Source of the DNA: an uncultured Collinsella sp. | GTDB taxonomy: Bacteria > Actinomycetota > Coriobacteriia > Coriobacteriales > Coriobacteriaceae | DNA: 31,934 nt | Direction: 5' to 3' | NCBI GenBank assembly: GCA_902464965.1 | Contig: CABQLI010000018.1 | Location: 1-31,934, forward strand | In this document: positions 30,110 through 31,934 of the stretch, piece by piece | Layout: each line of letters opens with the position of its first letter | Position numbering within the stretch: the first letter of the stretch is position 1 | Made by a program: the position numbers and the translations under genes | The notes under the pieces: generated by a model | Databases searched by the model: none | Seen by the model: only the letters and a program-made list of their open reading frames with translations | What the model was told of the DNA's origin: nothing

Positions 30110-31543
30110 CTAATTCCAAGACTGTTGATGCTCTTCGTAGGTTTGTGAGAAGTACTCCTCGTCCTGCGTAATGTAGAAATACAGGTCCTCGGAGTCGGTC
30201 GGCTCAAGCGTGGCCTTGAGTGCCTCGAGCGACGGAGAGCAGATGGGCGTGGGCGGCAGACCCTCGTGTTTATAGGTGTTATACGGACTATCGCTCTGCA
30301 GGTCGTCGGCGGTAACCTCGCCACCGGTGACATACATCATGGTCGCATCGCTGTTGAGATAGCGCAGACCGTCGAGTTTGCCGGCAAGGCGGTTGTAGAA
30401 GACCGAGGCCACGTGCGCACGTTGATCGGCGTTGAGGCCCTCGCGCTCAACGATAGAGGCCAAGTTGACGATGTCGTAGTCGGACATCTCCACACCGTAG
30501 CGTTCCTTGATCTTGGCTTCGCAGCTCGCAAAGTCAAGCGACTTGTACTCGGTCTTAAACTGATCGAGCATAGCGCGAATCACGCCATCGGCCGTCGGCG
30601 AATCACCCAACGAATAGGTCTTGGGGAACAAGAAACCCTCGAGCGAGTCGTTGGCGGCGCCCTTAAGGAAGCTATAGTCGTCCACGTAGTTGGAGGCCTT
30701 GGCCTGGTTGAGGAAGTCTTCCTTAGAGATGCTGTCGTAGGCCTGGGCCACACGGTCGGCGACTTGATCGACCGTCAGGCCCTCAGGGATAGTCAGCGTA
30801 TTGGAGCCCGCGTTGGGGCCTTCCATGAGCTGCTGAACAACCTTGGTCGCATCCATGAGTGTGGTGAACGAATAATCACCAGGCTTGAGCGACATATCGG
30901 CGTTGAGCTTTTTCACCGCCGCATAGTAATCCTTGGGATTTTCTACGATATGGTTCTCGGAGAGAATCGAAGCGATGCTGTCACCCGAGGCACCATCGGG
31001 AATCGTGATAGTAACCTGCTGGCCTGCAACGACTTTCGCACCCTCACCGCCAAAGAAGCCCTTGACGGCTGGCACGACAAAGAAAACGATCGCGACAAGC
31101 GCAAGCACGGCAACAACGCCACCGATAATCATAGGCACCGGGGAGCTTTTCTTTTGAGCACCGCGACGAGCATGCGTGTTGTAGCTCGAGCGGGTCGCCG
31201 GAGCAACGCCATGCGAACCACGAGCGTGATGCGAATGCGATTGGGGGGCCTGCGTTCGCTGGGTAGGTGCCTGCTGCTTAAAGCGGGTGCCGCCTGCAGG
31301 CTGGGCCGTACGAGCAGTGGGCTGCTGAGCCGCGTGAGAAGCCGAATGCTGAACCGAACGAGCAGAAGGCTGCTGACCCGTCCGTTGAACAGGTTGGGCC
31401 GAACGAGAGAAGGACTGCGCCGGGCGCGCGACAGGCTGAGCTGCGCGCTGCGTCGGCTGTGCCGGACGCTGGCCAGGCTGGGCAGGGCGCGACGCCGGCT
31501 GCTGTGTACGATTCGGCTGGCGCGGATCGGAAGCACTAGGCAT
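30110..31543 (-). CDS. mltG: Endolytic murein transglycosylase MltG with repetitive cytoplasmic N-terminus
   Basis: Membrane-anchored lytic transglycosylase (YceG family) that cuts nascent peptidoglycan strands. 477 residues: residues 1-135 are Gln/Ala/Pro/Arg-rich and contain six tandem heptads of the form xRxAQPx (residues 18-59), a single membrane helix lies at about 136-160, then a LysM-like segment (TITIPDGASGDSIASILSENHI) and the catalytic domain with ASIVEREGLN (active Glu), YNRL, LNSDATMMYV, YNTYKHEGLPPTPICSP. ATG at 31543 follows GGAGG and overlaps ruvX by eight bases. Most homologues have a short N-terminus, so the repeat region is the oddity. Confidence 0.93.
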   Translation of the reverse strand: MPSASDPRQPNRTQQPASRPAQPGQRPAQPTQRAAQPVARPAQSFSRSAQPVQRTGQQPSARSVQHSASHAAQQPTARTAQPAGGTRFKQQAPTQRTQAPQSHSHHARGSHGVAPATRSSYNTHARRGAQKKSSPVPMIIGGVVAVLALVAIVFFVVPAVKGFFGGEGAKVVAGQQVTITIPDGASGDSIASILSENHIVENPKDYYAAVKKLNADMSLKPGDYSFTTLMDATKVVQQLMEGPNAGSNTLTIPEGLTVDQVADRVAQAYDSISKEDFLNQAKASNYVDDYSFLKGAANDSLEGFLFPKTYSLGDSPTADGVIRAMLDQFKTEYKSLDFASCEAKIKERYGVEMSDYDIVNLASIVEREGLNADQRAHVASVFYNRLAGKLDGLRYLNSDATMMYVTGGEVTADDLQSDSPYNTYKHEGLPPTPICSPSLEALKATLEPTDSEDLYFYITQDEEYFSQTYEEHQQSWN

Positions 31544-31934
31544 GCGAAACCTCCTCGTTTTTACGATCGAGCCACGTCTGCAAAAACAGGCTGGCGGCAA
31601 TCATGTCGATCTTGCCCCTCATCTGCTTTTCGTTGAGTCCCTGCTCGCGCAGGATACGCTTGGCCTCTTGCGAGGACAGACGCTCGTCCTCAAACTCCAA
31701 CGGAAGATCGAGCTCGTCGGCAATCTTTTGCGCCACAGCGGCAACGCGCTCGGCCTGAGGGCCGGGCTCACCGGCCATGGTCAGGGGACGTCCGCTTACC
31801 AGGATGTCGGGCTCATAGTCCTCAACCAGGTAGCGGAACGTCTTGACCATACCGGTGACCTCGGCAGCCGGAAGCACCTTGACAGGCATCGCCATCTTGC
31901 CATCACGGCTCGAGACGGCGATGCCAATCCTGGT
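31536..31934 (-). CDS. ruvX: Holliday-junction resolvase-like RuvX/YqgF, 5' end outside window
   Basis: RNase H-like nuclease linked to 16S rRNA 5' processing and to Holliday-junction resolution. The frame stays open to the right edge: upstream of the first in-window ATG the residues TRIGIAVSSRDGK correspond to the conserved RIGxAxSD start of YqgF, so the true start is outside. Visible signatures are VSGRPLTMAGEPGPQAERV, EFEDERLSSQEAKR (catalytic Glu) and KIDMIAASLFLQTWLD (catalytic Asp). It leads into mltG by an eight-base overlap, the usual neighbour order in Gram-positive bacteria. Confidence 0.94.
   Translation of the reverse strand, partial: TRIGIAVSSRDGKMAMPVKVLPAAEVTGMVKTFRYLVEDYEPDILVSGRPLTMAGEPGPQAERVAAVAQKIADELDLPLEFEDERLSSQEAKRILREQGLNEKQMRGKIDMIAASLFLQTWLDRKNEEVSHA

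Noticed and set aside
1..31934. CRISPR array, prophage, or insertion sequence
   Set aside because: No regular direct-repeat/spacer series, phage structural or integrase genes, or transposase-like proteins were seen on either strand.

Overview
The window is GC-rich bacterial chromosome. Gene content and local order (efp next to an M24 peptidase, then asp23-nusB-xseB-tlyA-nadK-recN; ruvX-mltG-yqeG-aroK-aroB) and the fructose PTS cluster suggest a Coriobacteriia actinobacterium, probably Collinsella-like. That placement is inference from gene order and protein style, not from a search. No prophage, insertion sequence, transposase, rRNA or CRISPR array is visible.

Region 1 (1-7652) is corrinoid and cobalt metabolism. 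Anaerobic cobalamin genes cbiF and cbiD (cut by the left edge) run leftward. Divergent from them, a good promoter (1789-1817) and a cobalamin riboswitch (about 1870-1998) lead a rightward five-gene operon. It encodes a Tat-exported, lipid-anchored CbiK-type cobaltochelatase, a small NEAT-like lipoprotein, a NEAT-like/BtuF fusion lipoprotein, a BtuC/FecCD permease and a BtuD-like ATPase with N- and C-terminal extensions.

Region 2 (7653-13346) holds a radical SAM protein of unknown substrate, a TetR regulator with a candidate operator, an LPG-synthase/AglD-type multi-pass membrane protein, two identical tandem tRNA-Glu(CTC) genes and a CCA-adding enzyme.

Region 3 (13486-21428) is a sugar PTS locus, mostly leftward: fruA (EIIBCA), ptsH (HPr), ptsI (EI) and two paralogous 1-phosphofructokinase-like kinases, with a divergent RpiR-family regulator. 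The 483-bp gap between ptsH and fruA carries a strongly structured segment ending in a rightward terminator, a candidate small RNA. It also carries one copy of a 69-bp palindromic repeat whose second copy is at 9370 and whose single arm is at 7690.

Region 4 (21447-31934) is a leftward housekeeping block: ruvX (cut by the right edge), mltG, yqeG, aroK, an aroB-family gene, an M24 peptidase, efp, asp23, nusB, xseB, tlyA, nadK and recN, many overlapping or separated by only a few bases. The aroB-family protein keeps the family framework but appears to have lost all three metal ligands, and a 63-bp dyad lies between it and the peptidase gene.

The most interesting observations are the riboswitch-led operon pairing an extracytoplasmic cobaltochelatase with corrinoid-type uptake, the degenerate AroB beside an intact AroK, the candidate structured RNA in the PTS locus, and the 69-bp palindromic repeat family.
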